Shown here: positions 17,952 through 27,735 of the stretch, piece by piece
How positions within the stretch are numbered: position 1 is the stretch's first letter
Layout: every line of letters begins with the position of its first letter
Origin: Erysipelotrichia bacterium
GTDB taxonomy: Bacteria; Bacillota_I; Bacilli_A; Erysipelotrichales; Erysipelotrichaceae
Assembly: GCA_012799935.1 (NCBI GenBank)
Contig: JAAZKG010000048.1
Coordinates: 1 to 39,617, forward strand
Direction: 5' to 3'
DNA: 39,617 nt
Translations under genes and position numbers: made by a program
Notes under the pieces: model-generated
What the model saw: the letters and a program-made list of their open reading frames with translations, nothing else
Databases searched by the model: none
What the model was told of the DNA's origin: nothing

Positions 17952-18446
17952 CTAAACAAATAATCTTAAAAAACCAAAAGCACCATAACAAGCAAGGGTC
18001 ATAATAATTGCAGCAACACAAACCCCCAGAAAGATTGATAAGAATCCTTTTTTAAAGTCAAACTGCAAAATTGTAGCTACAAGCGAACCGCTCCAAGCAC
18101 CTGTTGCTGGTAAAGGAATACCAACGAAGACGGTTAGAGCAAAAAATCCATATTTTTCAACCTCTTCACTTTTGGCATGTAATTTTTCTTCATATTTTGT
18201 AAAGAAATTTCCCAAAAGTTTAGTAGTTTTTAAATATTTAATAATTTTCATACCGAAAATTAAGAGAAACGGCACTGGGAGCATATTCGAAATAATACAA
18301 ATAGGTAAAGCTTTATACCAAGGAAAGCTGATTGCAGAAGCAAAGATGATTGCTCCTCTTAATTCAATAAGGGGAATCATCGAAATCATAAATAAAGCAA
18401 ATTCACTTCCTAAAGCGCTAAAGAAATTAAATACTGCTTCAACCAT
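17952..18446 (-). CDS. Small multi-drug export family membrane protein (COG2426-like)
   Basis: SMIPLIELRGAIIFA...FVGIPLPATGAWSGSLVATIL conserved segments. Confidence 0.8.
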   Translation of the reverse strand: MVEAVFNFFSALGSEFALFMISMIPLIELRGAIIFASAISFPWYKALPICIISNMLPVPFLLIFGMKIIKYLKTTKLLGNFFTKYEEKLHAKSEEVEKYGFFALTVFVGIPLPATGAWSGSLVATILQFDFKKGFLSIFLGVCVAAIIMTLACYGAFGFLRLFV

Positions 18447-20014
18447 TATTTAATAATACTCTCATTCCATTTTTCGTGAGGTTTTAACCCTAATAGTTTA
18501 ACAATGGTAGCAGCCACATTACTTAAACCAAAGTTGCCTTCTTTAATCTTGACATCATTATTGTAAATGATAAATGGAACCTTGTTTAAGGTATGGGCAG
18601 TTAATGGAATAATTGGTGCATCTTCACTTTTTCTTTTTTGATACATCTCATCAGCATTACCGTGATCAGCAGTAATGACAACAGTATAATCCATTTCATC
18701 AGCAACTTTTAAAACTCTAGTTAAAGCTAAATCTACAGATTCTACTCCAATAATTGTCGCAGCATAGTCGCCAGTGTGACCAACCATATCCCCATTTGGA
18801 TAGTTAACACGTAAAAACTGATATTTTTTTGATTTCATTGCTTCAATTAATAAATCAGTTATTTCCGCAGCTTTCATCCAAGGTCTTTGATTGAAAGGGA
18901 CAATATCTGATGGTACCTCTTGCCAAACTTCAAGATTATTATCAAATTTTTCACTTCGGTTTCCATTCCAGAAATAAGTAACATGACCATATTTTTGAGT
19001 TTCACTAAGTGCATAAGAATGAATATTTTCTTTTGCCAATAATTCTGACATTGTGTGTTCAATTTTTGGAGGGTTTACTAAATAATTATTTGGAATATGC
19101 AAGTCACCATCATATTCAAGCATACCAGCATAGACTACTGAAGGATATTTATTGCGTTTGATAAAAGGTAAATCTTTGTTATCGAAAGCTCTAGAAATTT
19201 CTAAGGCTCTATCACCTCTGAAGTTAAATAAGATAACTGAATCATGATCATTAATAGTGCCAACTGGTTTTCCGTTTTCAGCAATTACAAATCCAGGTAA
19301 ATATTGATCATCAAGATCCAGCTCTTTTCTATATGTTTCAATAGCTTCAGTTGCATTGGCAAATTGTCTGCCTTCGCCTTCAACATGGATTTTCCATCCA
19401 TCTTCAACCATTTTCCAGTTAGCTTCATAACGGTCCATAGTAACAACCATTCTTCCACCACCTGAAGCGATTCTGGCATCAAAAGATGAATCATTTAATT
19501 TAGCCATTTCTTCTTCTAGCTGTTTAATGTAGATTTCACCAGTTCTAGGTCCAACATCTCTACCATCTAGTAGAGCATGAACTCTAACTTTTGAAAGGCC
19601 TTCAGCTTTAGCTTGATTAATCATAGCAATTAAATGAGAAATATGTGAGTGCACATTGCCGTCAGATAGTAAACCAATAAAGTGTAAAGTATGATCTTTA
19701 GCATTTTTTACTAAAGAAGTCCAAATTTCTGATTGGAAAATTGCTTTTGAAGCAATGGATTCATTAACTAATTTAGCTCCTTGAGAATATATTTGGCCAC
19801 ATCCTAAAGCATTATGTCCAACTTCAGAGTTTCCCATATCTCCATCTGAAGGTAAACCAACAGCTTCACCATGAGCAGCAATAGCTGTAGCAGGGCAAGT
19901 TGCCCACAATTTATCTAATGTCGGGGTATAAGCATTTTTTACTGCATTGCCATCAGACTTTTCATTAATACCAATACCATCCATAACAATTAATACAACA
20001 GGTTTTTTTTCCAT
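18446..20014 (-). CDS. gpmI: 2,3-bisphosphoglycerate-independent phosphoglycerate mutase
   Basis: VVLIVMDGIGINEKSDGNAV, SDGDMGNSEVGHNALGCG, ADHGNADEM. Confidence 0.96.
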   Translation of the reverse strand: MEKKPVVLIVMDGIGINEKSDGNAVKNAYTPTLDKLWATCPATAIAAHGEAVGLPSDGDMGNSEVGHNALGCGQIYSQGAKLVNESIASKAIFQSEIWTSLVKNAKDHTLHFIGLLSDGNVHSHISHLIAMINQAKAEGLSKVRVHALLDGRDVGPRTGEIYIKQLEEEMAKLNDSSFDARIASGGGRMVVTMDRYEANWKMVEDGWKIHVEGEGRQFANATEAIETYRKELDLDDQYLPGFVIAENGKPVGTINDHDSVILFNFRGDRALEISRAFDNKDLPFIKRNKYPSVVYAGMLEYDGDLHIPNNYLVNPPKIEHTMSELLAKENIHSYALSETQKYGHVTYFWNGNRSEKFDNNLEVWQEVPSDIVPFNQRPWMKAAEITDLLIEAMKSKKYQFLRVNYPNGDMVGHTGDYAATIIGVESVDLALTRVLKVADEMDYTVVITADHGNADEMYQKRKSEDAPIIPLTAHTLNKVPFIIYNNDVKIKEGNFGLSNVAATIVKLLGLKPHEKWNESIIK

Positions 20015-20112
20015 AAAGTCCTCCTAAAATCACTCGATACATTTTAACATTTTTTTGATAAATATGCACTTATTAAAAGAAATGTAGTATTATGTATAAT
20101 GAGGTAATATTT

Positions 20113-21183
20113 ATGACAAAAAAAGATTTTTTAATAAATTTTCTATATTATTGTTGCATTGTTTTAATTGTCTATTTATGTGGCAAATATTTATTGCCTG
20201 TTATGATGCCTTTTATTATTGGATTTACCATTGCGTATTTTGTTAGGAAAATAGCAATAAAAATATTTGGCAAACCAGGCAGGAAGAGACTTATATTACT
20301 ATTAATTGCATTTTATATCTTGGTAGTATTCTTATTTGCTCTTACTTCAGTGATTACTGTAAATTCATTGAAAACATTTGATTATGCGGGATTGTATTCT
20401 AACTATTTAGAACCAGCAATTAATATTGTTTATAACCATTTTATTGATTTAACTGAATCGTTGCCTGCAGAAGTAGCAGAAATTTTCAATCAGGTTATGT
20501 CATCAATTTTTGAAGCTATTAAGACTGTTCTAATGACAGTGTCAACATTTTTAATTAATTTTGTTAAAGGGTTAATAACATCATTTCCTAGCGTAATCAT
20601 TACCGTAACAGTAACAATTGTTTCATCTATTTATATCATTTTAGATTATGAAGGAATTTTGGCATTTATATATAGAGTGTTGCCAACAAAAGCATCAGTT
20701 TTTTTAGAAGATGTAACACTATTTATTAAAGAGAATATTTTAAATGTTTTAAAATCCTACATAATTATCATGGGGATAACATTTGTTGAATTAACAATAG
20801 GCTTAACTATTTTAAAGGCAAAACCAACAATTTTATTAGCTGCTTTAATTGCGATAATGGATATTTTGCCAATATTAGGTGTTGGAACGGCACTAATTCC
20901 TTGGGGTTTTGTAGAAATGATTTTTGGCAATATTTTAAAAGGAGTTAGCGTATTAGTTTTGTATGCGGCAATAACAGCAATTAGAAATATTATCGAACCA
21001 AGAATTGTTGGAACTAAATTAGGATTAAATCCACTAGTAAGCTTAATTTCGATGATTGCAGGATTAAAAATGTTAGGACTTTTAGGAATGATTGGCTTTC
21101 CTTTGACAATTTCTTTCTTTATGTATCGAGATGAAAAAAAGAAAAATATGAAAAATGAAGAAACTCAAGAGGTTGCTAGCTAA
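20113..21183 (+). CDS. AI-2E family transporter / sporulation integral membrane protein YtvI-like
   Basis: Multi-TM; VTIVSSIYIILDYEGI, DILPILGVGTALIPW, EPRIVGTKLGLNPLVSLISMIAGLKMLGLLGMIGFP; start 20113 after SD gaggtaat. Confidence 0.85.
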   Translation: MTKKDFLINFLYYCCIVLIVYLCGKYLLPVMMPFIIGFTIAYFVRKIAIKIFGKPGRKRLILLLIAFYILVVFLFALTSVITVNSLKTFDYAGLYSNYLEPAINIVYNHFIDLTESLPAEVAEIFNQVMSSIFEAIKTVLMTVSTFLINFVKGLITSFPSVIITVTVTIVSSIYIILDYEGILAFIYRVLPTKASVFLEDVTLFIKENILNVLKSYIIIMGITFVELTIGLTILKAKPTILLAALIAIMDILPILGVGTALIPWGFVEMIFGNILKGVSVLVLYAAITAIRNIIEPRIVGTKLGLNPLVSLISMIAGLKMLGLLGMIGFPLTISFFMYRDEKKKNMKNEETQEVAS

Positions 21184-21200
21184 TAGCAATCTCTTTTAAT
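21169..21200 (+). terminator. Intrinsic terminator overlapping the stop of the ytvI-like gene
   Basis: GAGGTTGCTA-gctaa-TAGCAATCTCTTTTAAT. Confidence 0.65.
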
Positions 21201-21251
21201 ATTCAGTCAGTAAAGTGATATAATTAATTAAGCATAGAAGGGACAGTTAAT

Positions 21252-22685
21252 ATGTATGATGTAATAATTATTGGAGCTGGTGTGGTTGGTTGTTCAACAG
21301 CTTACTGGCTTTCACAATATGAAATGTCAATTGCTCTTTTAGAAACGCATAATGATGTCGCTAATGGTACAACAAAGGCTAATTCAGGATGTATGCATGC
21401 TGGATATGACCCACAGCCAGGTTCTCTGATGGCTAAATATAATGTCGAAGGTTCATTAATGGCTAAAGAACTATGTGAAAAATTAGATGTTCCATATAGT
21501 AATGATGGATCACTAGTTTTGGCTTACAACCAACAAGACAGACAAACACTGCAAGAGTTATACAAAAGGGGAATAGAAAACGGAGTTAAAGAGCTCTATA
21601 TTCTTGATGAAAAAGAAACCAGAAAACTAGAACCTTTACTAAGTGAAAAAGTAGTAGGATCCTTGTATGCTAAAACAAGCGCAATTATAGATCCTTGGCA
21701 ATATACTATTGCTTTAGCAGAGGTAGCGGTGGAAAACGGAGTTGATTTAAAACTCAGTAATGAAGTAAAAGCAATTACGAAAGAAAATGATATTTTTACT
21801 ATTACCACTAGTAAAGGTCAGTATAGATGTAAATATATAATTAATGCTGCAGGAGTTTACAGTGATGTTGTTCATGAGATGATTGGAGAAAAAGAATTTA
21901 CCATCATTCCAGTTAGAGGACAGTATTTCCTATTAGATAAAAATGAAGGAGAAAAGGTTCACTTAACTTTATTTCAATGCCCTAGCAAATATGGTAAAGG
22001 AGTAGCAGTATGTCCAACAGTTCATGGAAATATGATTGTTGGTCCTGATGCTGAAACTGTCCAGTTTGAGGATTTAGCAACAACAACTGAAGCCCTAAAT
22101 TACATCAAAGAAAGATCGGCTTTAACAATGGATTGCATTAATTTTAGAGATAATATTAGAAATTTTGCGGGAGTAAGAGCAAGAAGTGATAGACAAGATT
22201 TTATTATTGAAGAAAGTAAGTCAGTTAAAAATTTCTATAACTTAGCTGGCATGGCTTCTCCTGGACTAACAGCAGCATGTGCCATTGGCTATCATGTAAT
22301 AGATTGGTTAAATACTAAAGAAAGGTTTGTTAAAAAAGAAAATTATAAAGAAACAAGAAAGAAAGTTCGCTTCAAAGATTTAAGTTTTGAGGAAAAAAAT
22401 GAAATGATTGCCAAAAATCCAGCTTATGGTAGGATTATTTGCCGTTGCGAACAAGTTACAGAAGGAGAAATTCTTGATTGTTTTAATTCTCCCATTCCAC
22501 CTCAATCAATAGATGGAATAAAAAGAAGAACCAATGCTGGCATGGGAAGATGTCAAAGTGGTTTTTGTGGAGAAAAAGTAGCAATGATATTAAAAGAAAA
22601 ATTGAATATTGAATTTAATGAAATCTTATTAGATAAAGAAGGTTCTAATATCTTAATGAGTAAAGCGAAGGAAGGGGACTACTAA
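21252..22685 (+). CDS. FAD-dependent oxidoreductase with C-terminal BFD-like [2Fe-2S] domain (GlpA/anaerobic G3P dehydrogenase-like)
   Basis: DVIIIGAGVVGCSTAYWLS FAD motif; C-terminal ICRCEQVTEGEI...GMGRCQSGFCGEKV. Confidence 0.88.
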   Translation: MYDVIIIGAGVVGCSTAYWLSQYEMSIALLETHNDVANGTTKANSGCMHAGYDPQPGSLMAKYNVEGSLMAKELCEKLDVPYSNDGSLVLAYNQQDRQTLQELYKRGIENGVKELYILDEKETRKLEPLLSEKVVGSLYAKTSAIIDPWQYTIALAEVAVENGVDLKLSNEVKAITKENDIFTITTSKGQYRCKYIINAAGVYSDVVHEMIGEKEFTIIPVRGQYFLLDKNEGEKVHLTLFQCPSKYGKGVAVCPTVHGNMIVGPDAETVQFEDLATTTEALNYIKERSALTMDCINFRDNIRNFAGVRARSDRQDFIIEESKSVKNFYNLAGMASPGLTAACAIGYHVIDWLNTKERFVKKENYKETRKKVRFKDLSFEEKNEMIAKNPAYGRIICRCEQVTEGEILDCFNSPIPPQSIDGIKRRTNAGMGRCQSGFCGEKVAMILKEKLNIEFNEILLDKEGSNILMSKAKEGDY

Positions 22686-22686
22686 A

Positions 22687-23937
22687 ATGTATGATTTAAT
22701 AGTTGTTGGTGCTGGTCCTGCGGGGTTAAGTGCTGCCTTAACTGCTTATGAAAATGGATTAAAGAAAATTCTTGTTGTGGAAAGAGATAAGGAAATGGGG
22801 GGAATCTTAAATCAGTGTATTCACAATGGGTTTGGATTACATTTGTTTAAGAAAGAACTAACAGGACCAGAGTTTGCGGGAAGATTTATAGAAAAAATAA
22901 AAGAAACAGATATTGAAATAATGCTTGATACGATGGTTTTAGATATGGACAAAAACAAAAATGTTTATATATTAAATACCAATGGATACAAAAAACTTTC
23001 AGCTAAAGCAATTATTTTAGCGATGGGTTGTCGTGAAAGAACTAGAGGGGCTATTGCTACTCCAGGAGATCGAGGAGCGGGAGTTTATACCGCAGGGGCT
23101 GCTCAAAGATACATGAATATGAATGGCTACAGTGTCGGTAATAAGGTTGTTATCTTAGGTAGCGGTGATATTGGTCTAATTATGGCTCGAAGAATGACTT
23201 TAGAAGGAGCAAAGGTTTTGGCTTGTATAGAAATCAATCCTTATTCAGCAGGATTAAGAAGAAATATCAAACAATGTTTAGAAGATTTTGATATTCCATT
23301 ATATTTGTCACATACAATTACTGATATCAAATGTACTAATAATCGAGTCAGTAAAGTCATTATTTCTAAGGTAGATGAGGCTTATAACATTATTGAGGGC
23401 AGTGAAATAGAAATAAAGTGTGATACAGTTTTACTTTCAATAGGATTAATTCCAGAAAACGAATTAAGTAAAGAGGCTGATATCACAATTGATGAAAGAA
23501 CTAAAGGACCAGTGGTTTATGAAAATATGGAAACTTCAGTAGAAGGAATTTTCTGTTGTGGCAATGTCGTTCAGGTACACGATTTAGCGGATAATGTTGC
23601 TATGGAAGCAAAAAAAGCAGCTAAAGCTGCTTGTAAATATATATTAGAAGAAAAAACTTTTGTAAGGGAAATTAAGGTAGAAGCCAATAAACCAATAACC
23701 TATACTATTCCTCAAAAAATCCATTTACCTATTGAGGAAAAAGTAGTTGATATTTCCTTTAGAACAAACAAAGTATTAGATAAATGTGTTATTAAAGTTA
23801 CTAATTCTAATGGTGAAGTTGTATGTAAATATCCAAGAGAGTACGTGATTCCAGCAGAGTTAGAAAAGATTAATGTTCCTGTTAGTCTAATTAAAGATGA
23901 ACAAAATAGTATTACAATATATATTGAGGAGGATTAG
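22687..23937 (+). CDS. NAD(P)/FAD-dependent oxidoreductase (GlpB-like partner)
   Basis: DLIVVGAGPAGLSAALTAYENG; GDRGAGVYTAGAAQRYMN; VVILGSGDIGLIMARRM. Confidence 0.87.
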   Translation: MYDLIVVGAGPAGLSAALTAYENGLKKILVVERDKEMGGILNQCIHNGFGLHLFKKELTGPEFAGRFIEKIKETDIEIMLDTMVLDMDKNKNVYILNTNGYKKLSAKAIILAMGCRERTRGAIATPGDRGAGVYTAGAAQRYMNMNGYSVGNKVVILGSGDIGLIMARRMTLEGAKVLACIEINPYSAGLRRNIKQCLEDFDIPLYLSHTITDIKCTNNRVSKVIISKVDEAYNIIEGSEIEIKCDTVLLSIGLIPENELSKEADITIDERTKGPVVYENMETSVEGIFCCGNVVQVHDLADNVAMEAKKAAKAACKYILEEKTFVREIKVEANKPITYTIPQKIHLPIEEKVVDISFRTNKVLDKCVIKVTNSNGEVVCKYPREYVIPAELEKINVPVSLIKDEQNSITIYIEED

Positions 23938-23940
23938 GAT

Positions 23941-24285
23941 ATGATTGAATTGATTTGTATCGGTTGTCCAAGAGGATGTAAATTATTAATAGATGAAAAT
24001 AACGACTACACGGTAACTGGTCATAGTTGTCAAATAGGGGTTGAATACGGGAAAAACGAAGTCCTTAATCCAACAAGAGTATTAACAACAATTGTAAAAA
24101 TTGAAAATGCGATACATAATTGTTTGCCAGTAAAAAGCAGTAAACCTTTGCCAAAAGAAAAGCTTATTGAAGTTTCAAAAGCTTTAAAAGAGGTGGTAGT
24201 AAAATCCCCAGTAAAAACAAATGAAATAATAGTAAAGAATATTTTGAATACTGGGATTGATATTGTAGCAACTAGAGATATGTAA
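23941..24285 (+). CDS. DUF1667 domain protein, third member of the redox operon
   Basis: ELICIGCPRGCKLLIDEN...GHSCQIGVEYGKNEVLNPTRVLTTIVKI; Cys-rich, next to GlpA/GlpB-like genes. Confidence 0.88.
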   Translation: MIELICIGCPRGCKLLIDENNDYTVTGHSCQIGVEYGKNEVLNPTRVLTTIVKIENAIHNCLPVKSSKPLPKEKLIEVSKALKEVVVKSPVKTNEIIVKNILNTGIDIVATRDM

Positions 24286-24310
24286 AAAGCACCGAAGTGC
24301 TTTTTTTACA
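24282..24310. terminator. Bidirectional terminator
   Basis: gtaaaaagcac-cgaa-gtgctttttttac. Confidence 0.85.
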
Positions 24311-25124
24311 TTTTAGTTATTAATAATTTTAATAATGCTTTAAACTCATCATTAACTCTTCTAGCGACCGCTTCTACCTCTAAATGACTGAGTGCTTCAC
24401 CAGTAATGCCAGCTCCCATATTAGTAATACAAGAGATTCCTATCGTCGGAATATTAGCATGCCTTGCCACCAAGATTTCTGGCACTGTACTCATACCAAC
24501 AGCATCAGCACCAATTGCTTCAGCAAAACGTATCTCAGCAGGAGTTTCATAGTTAGGACCTCTAAATGACATATAAACTCCTTTTCTTAAGTCGATTTTT
24601 AATTCTTTCGCTGCTTCAAAAGCTAATTTTTTATATTCTTTATCTAAAGCTAGAGTCATATCAGGGAATCTTGGGCCAAACTCTTCAACATTGTCTCCAG
24701 TTAATGGATTTTCTCCCATGAAATTAATAAAATCATCAATTAACATTAATGTTCCCTCGCTAAAGCTTCTATTTACTCCGCCTGCAGCATTAGTAACAAT
24801 TAATGAACGAATACCTAAAAGTTTCATAACTCTCACTGGCATTGAGACAATTTTCATATCATAACCTTCATAGAAGTGGAAACGTCCCTGCATACAGACA
24901 ACTTTTACACCATTTAATTTTCCTATAACCAATCTTCCAGCATGTCCAAGAACATTAGTCATTGGAAAATGAGGAATATCTTTATAAGAGATAATTACTG
25001 CCTCTTCAACCTCTTCGGCTAAGTTCCCAAGTCCACTACCCAAAATAATTCCAATAGCTTCATTAGCATCAGCAAATTGCTTGATATATTCAGCAGATTC
25101 TACACATTTTTGATAAATATTCAT
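24306..25124 (-). CDS. punA: Purine nucleoside phosphorylase (PNP-I, PunA type)
   Basis: GIILGSGLGNLAEEV, MQGRFHFYEGY, VTNAAGGVN, VGMSTVPEILVARH, NMGAGI. Confidence 0.92.
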   Translation of the reverse strand: MNIYQKCVESAEYIKQFADANEAIGIILGSGLGNLAEEVEEAVIISYKDIPHFPMTNVLGHAGRLVIGKLNGVKVVCMQGRFHFYEGYDMKIVSMPVRVMKLLGIRSLIVTNAAGGVNRSFSEGTLMLIDDFINFMGENPLTGDNVEEFGPRFPDMTLALDKEYKKLAFEAAKELKIDLRKGVYMSFRGPNYETPAEIRFAEAIGADAVGMSTVPEILVARHANIPTIGISCITNMGAGITGEALSHLEVEAVARRVNDEFKALLKLLITKM

Positions 25125-25171
25125 CTTGTACTCCTTTCCTATGTGTTTTCTATTAATTTTTCAAAATATAG

Positions 25172-25535
25172 TTAACGATTAATTAATGAAACGGGTATCC
25201 CAAAAAAAGTTTTGTCTGGTAGTATTTCATCAATCAACTTTCTTTCAGCTTTGCTAGCGTAATAAATAATGATGCTTCCCTTTTCCTGACAGGTAATAGA
25301 ATCTATCATAACTTCAATATTGCCTTCTAAAGATAAGTTTTCTATTTGTTCAATAACATCTTGATGTTGAAAAACAATTTCTTCAACTTCATTTTAAAAT
25401 ATCAGTTAATCGGTGATACCATTTTGTAGATGGTTCTGTTATGATAACGACAATAATAACCCTCAAAAAGGTAAAGAAAATTTTTCTTCTTTTTTTCCTT
25501 TTCTTAAATCTCCTTATTTCTTTATTACAAACCAA
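25172..25535 (-). pseudogene. Decayed small membrane-protein gene (frameshift, no usable start codon)
   Basis: Minus strand: ...FKKRKKRRKIFFTFLRVIIVVIITEPSTKWYHRLTDILK* then, one frame over, NEVEEIVFQHQDVIEQIENLSLEGNIEVMIDSITCQEKGSIIIYYASKAERKLIDEILPDKTFFGIPVSLINR*; frames meet at 25389-25395; AAGGAG is not followed by ATG/GTG/TTG in frame. Confidence 0.6.
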
Positions 25536-25582
25536 TTATAACAAATATTATGATAAAATAGACATATATTGGAGGGTTAATC

Positions 25583-26788
25583 ATGAGCACATTGTCAGAA
25601 GAAAAAGTTTTTAGAGACCCAATACATGGTTATGTTAGAGTACAAGATAAAGTGGTATGGGACTGTATTCAAACAAGGGAATTTCAAAGGCTGAGAAGAG
25701 TAAAACAATTAGGTTCTACCTCAATGGTTTATCATACTTCAGAGCATACAAGATTTGCCCATTCTTTAGGTGTATATGAGATCGCTAGAAGAATGATTAA
25801 CGAAGTAGAAGATATAAGTAGGACTTTAACAGAATATGAAAAAATAACGGTTAAATTAGCAGCTTTATTACATGATGTTGGTCATGCTCCATTTTCTCAT
25901 TCTTTTGAAACAGTTATGAACAGTGATCATGAGTTATATACTATTCAAATTATTAAAGAGGAATCAGAAGTTAATACAGTATTAAAAGAGTATAAAGATA
26001 GTTTGCCAATAGATGTAGCCAGTGTTATAGATGGCACTCATCCAAATAAAATATTATGTCAAATAGTTAGTTCTCAATTAGATGCTGATAGAATGGACTA
26101 TCTACTGAGAGATTCATATTTTTCAGGAACAAAATACGGTGAATTTGATTTAGAAAGAATTTTAAGAACGATGAGAGTTGCCAATGATAAACTGGCAATC
26201 AAAGCTAGTGGGATGCATACCATTGAAGATTACATCATGGCTAGATATCATATGTACTGGCAGGTATATTATCATCCAGTTAGTAGAAGTTATGATACTC
26301 TGCTACAAAAGGTATTTAAACGTTTGTTTGATTTGTATAAAAAAGATAAAAACGTAGCTTTAAAACTTCCAATGTTTAAACAATTGTTAGAGAAAAAGAA
26401 ATTATCAAATGAAGAAATGTATCTTTTAGATGATTCAGCATGCTTTTATGGTTTTAACTTGATGAGTCAAATGGATGATGGAATTTTAGCTGATTTAGCT
26501 AAAAGAATTTTAAATAGAAATCTTTTCAAATATACATCAGTGGACAAAAAAGATGATATAGAAAAGAAATGTTTAGAAAAAGGCTATGATTTAAGATATT
26601 ATTTTCATCAAGATTATCAAAGTCAAAATCCTTATAAACCATATTCTGGGAAGTCTCAGTGTATTTGGGTATTAAAAGAAGATGGCTCAATTAAAGAATT
26701 GTCAACAGTTAGTATGATTGTGTCATCTTTGTCGCAAAACGATTCATATGAAGATGAGAAAATCTTCTTTCCAAAGGAAGTATTATAA
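25583..26788 (+). CDS. HD-domain phosphohydrolase (YwfO/dGTPase-like)
   Basis: FRDPIHGYVRV, RLRRVKQLGSTSMVYHTSEHTRFAHSLGVYEIA, LLHDVGHAPFSHSFE. Confidence 0.92.
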   Translation: MSTLSEEKVFRDPIHGYVRVQDKVVWDCIQTREFQRLRRVKQLGSTSMVYHTSEHTRFAHSLGVYEIARRMINEVEDISRTLTEYEKITVKLAALLHDVGHAPFSHSFETVMNSDHELYTIQIIKEESEVNTVLKEYKDSLPIDVASVIDGTHPNKILCQIVSSQLDADRMDYLLRDSYFSGTKYGEFDLERILRTMRVANDKLAIKASGMHTIEDYIMARYHMYWQVYYHPVSRSYDTLLQKVFKRLFDLYKKDKNVALKLPMFKQLLEKKKLSNEEMYLLDDSACFYGFNLMSQMDDGILADLAKRILNRNLFKYTSVDKKDDIEKKCLEKGYDLRYYFHQDYQSQNPYKPYSGKSQCIWVLKEDGSIKELSTVSMIVSSLSQNDSYEDEKIFFPKEVL

Positions 26789-27735
26789 TGGTAGAAAAGG
26801 TATATTTTGTAGATAGCGATAATGTCAATCCCTTTCATAATTTAGCATTACAAGCACACCTTATAAATAATATACCTGATGATAGTCTGGTCTTTTTAGT
26901 GTGGCGAAATAATGACTCAATTATTTTGGGGAACAAAAGCAATGCCTACACAGAATGCAATATTTCACAATTGGAAATAGAAAAAACTCGTTTATGTCGA
27001 AGAGAAAGTCATGGCAAAACAGTATTTAATGATTTAGGAACGCTTAACTATGCTTTTTTCTTATACATGAATAACTATAATCCAGCCGATCAAATTAATG
27101 TAATTTATCAAGCGTTGGCAAGAATGCAGTTACCAGTATATATAGAAAACAATGAAATTATGTTGAATAGTTTGCGCTTAACGGATAATAACTATTACCT
27201 AAAACAACAAAGATGTATGCATGCTGGTTCGCTTTATTGGAGTTGTGACAAAAGTAAAAGGTCAAGGCTGCTAAAAGATCAAACTAGCAAAAGAGATATA
27301 ATAAATATTGTTGATTGTGATCCACTAGTTAGATATGTCGATGTTAAAGAAAATATCCTTCAATCTTTAGCTAATTTGTATGGTGATGTTTTTCAAATGA
27401 CGATTATTGATGATTTGCTAGATTATGTGGAGCATTATCATAGTTATAAATATATTTATGATACTGATAAAAAGTATACAATTCGTATAAGCGATAGTTA
27501 TGATTTTGGGCCAGCTCAAATTTATGTAGATTTATATCGAAATAAGATATTGAAGGTAAATTTGTTTTTGCCTCAAGAAAATGTAGAAGTAAGTGACTTA
27601 ATTGTTGATACATTTAACGATTTAGTTGTTGATGAGTTACAATTTAATCAAAGACTAAGAAAAGTTGATGAAAAATATCATCAAGATTTCATAAAATTAT
27701 TTAATAAAATAAAAAAGGAAAGTTATTGTTTATGA
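26788..27735 (+). CDS. Lipoate-protein ligase A-like protein with divergent active-site motifs
   Basis: FHNLALQAHLINN...VFLVWRNNDSIILGNKSNAYTECN...CRRESHGKTVFNDLGTLNYAFF; LplA-like overall layout. Confidence 0.78.
   Translation: MVEKVYFVDSDNVNPFHNLALQAHLINNIPDDSLVFLVWRNNDSIILGNKSNAYTECNISQLEIEKTRLCRRESHGKTVFNDLGTLNYAFFLYMNNYNPADQINVIYQALARMQLPVYIENNEIMLNSLRLTDNNYYLKQQRCMHAGSLYWSCDKSKRSRLLKDQTSKRDIINIVDCDPLVRYVDVKENILQSLANLYGDVFQMTIIDDLLDYVEHYHSYKYIYDTDKKYTIRISDSYDFGPAQIYVDLYRNKILKVNLFLPQENVEVSDLIVDTFNDLVVDELQFNQRLRKVDEKYHQDFIKLFNKIKKESYCL

Noticed and set aside
18172-18453. 93-aa plus-strand ORF
   Set aside because: Antisense to the small multi-drug export protein gene, no independent signals.
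25389-25400. -1 slippery heptamer T TTA AAA at the decayed gene's frame break
   Set aside because: The -1 frame (ATG AAG TTG...) terminates after a short stretch; the meaningful continuation is in the +1 frame, so classical -1 frameshifting does not explain it.
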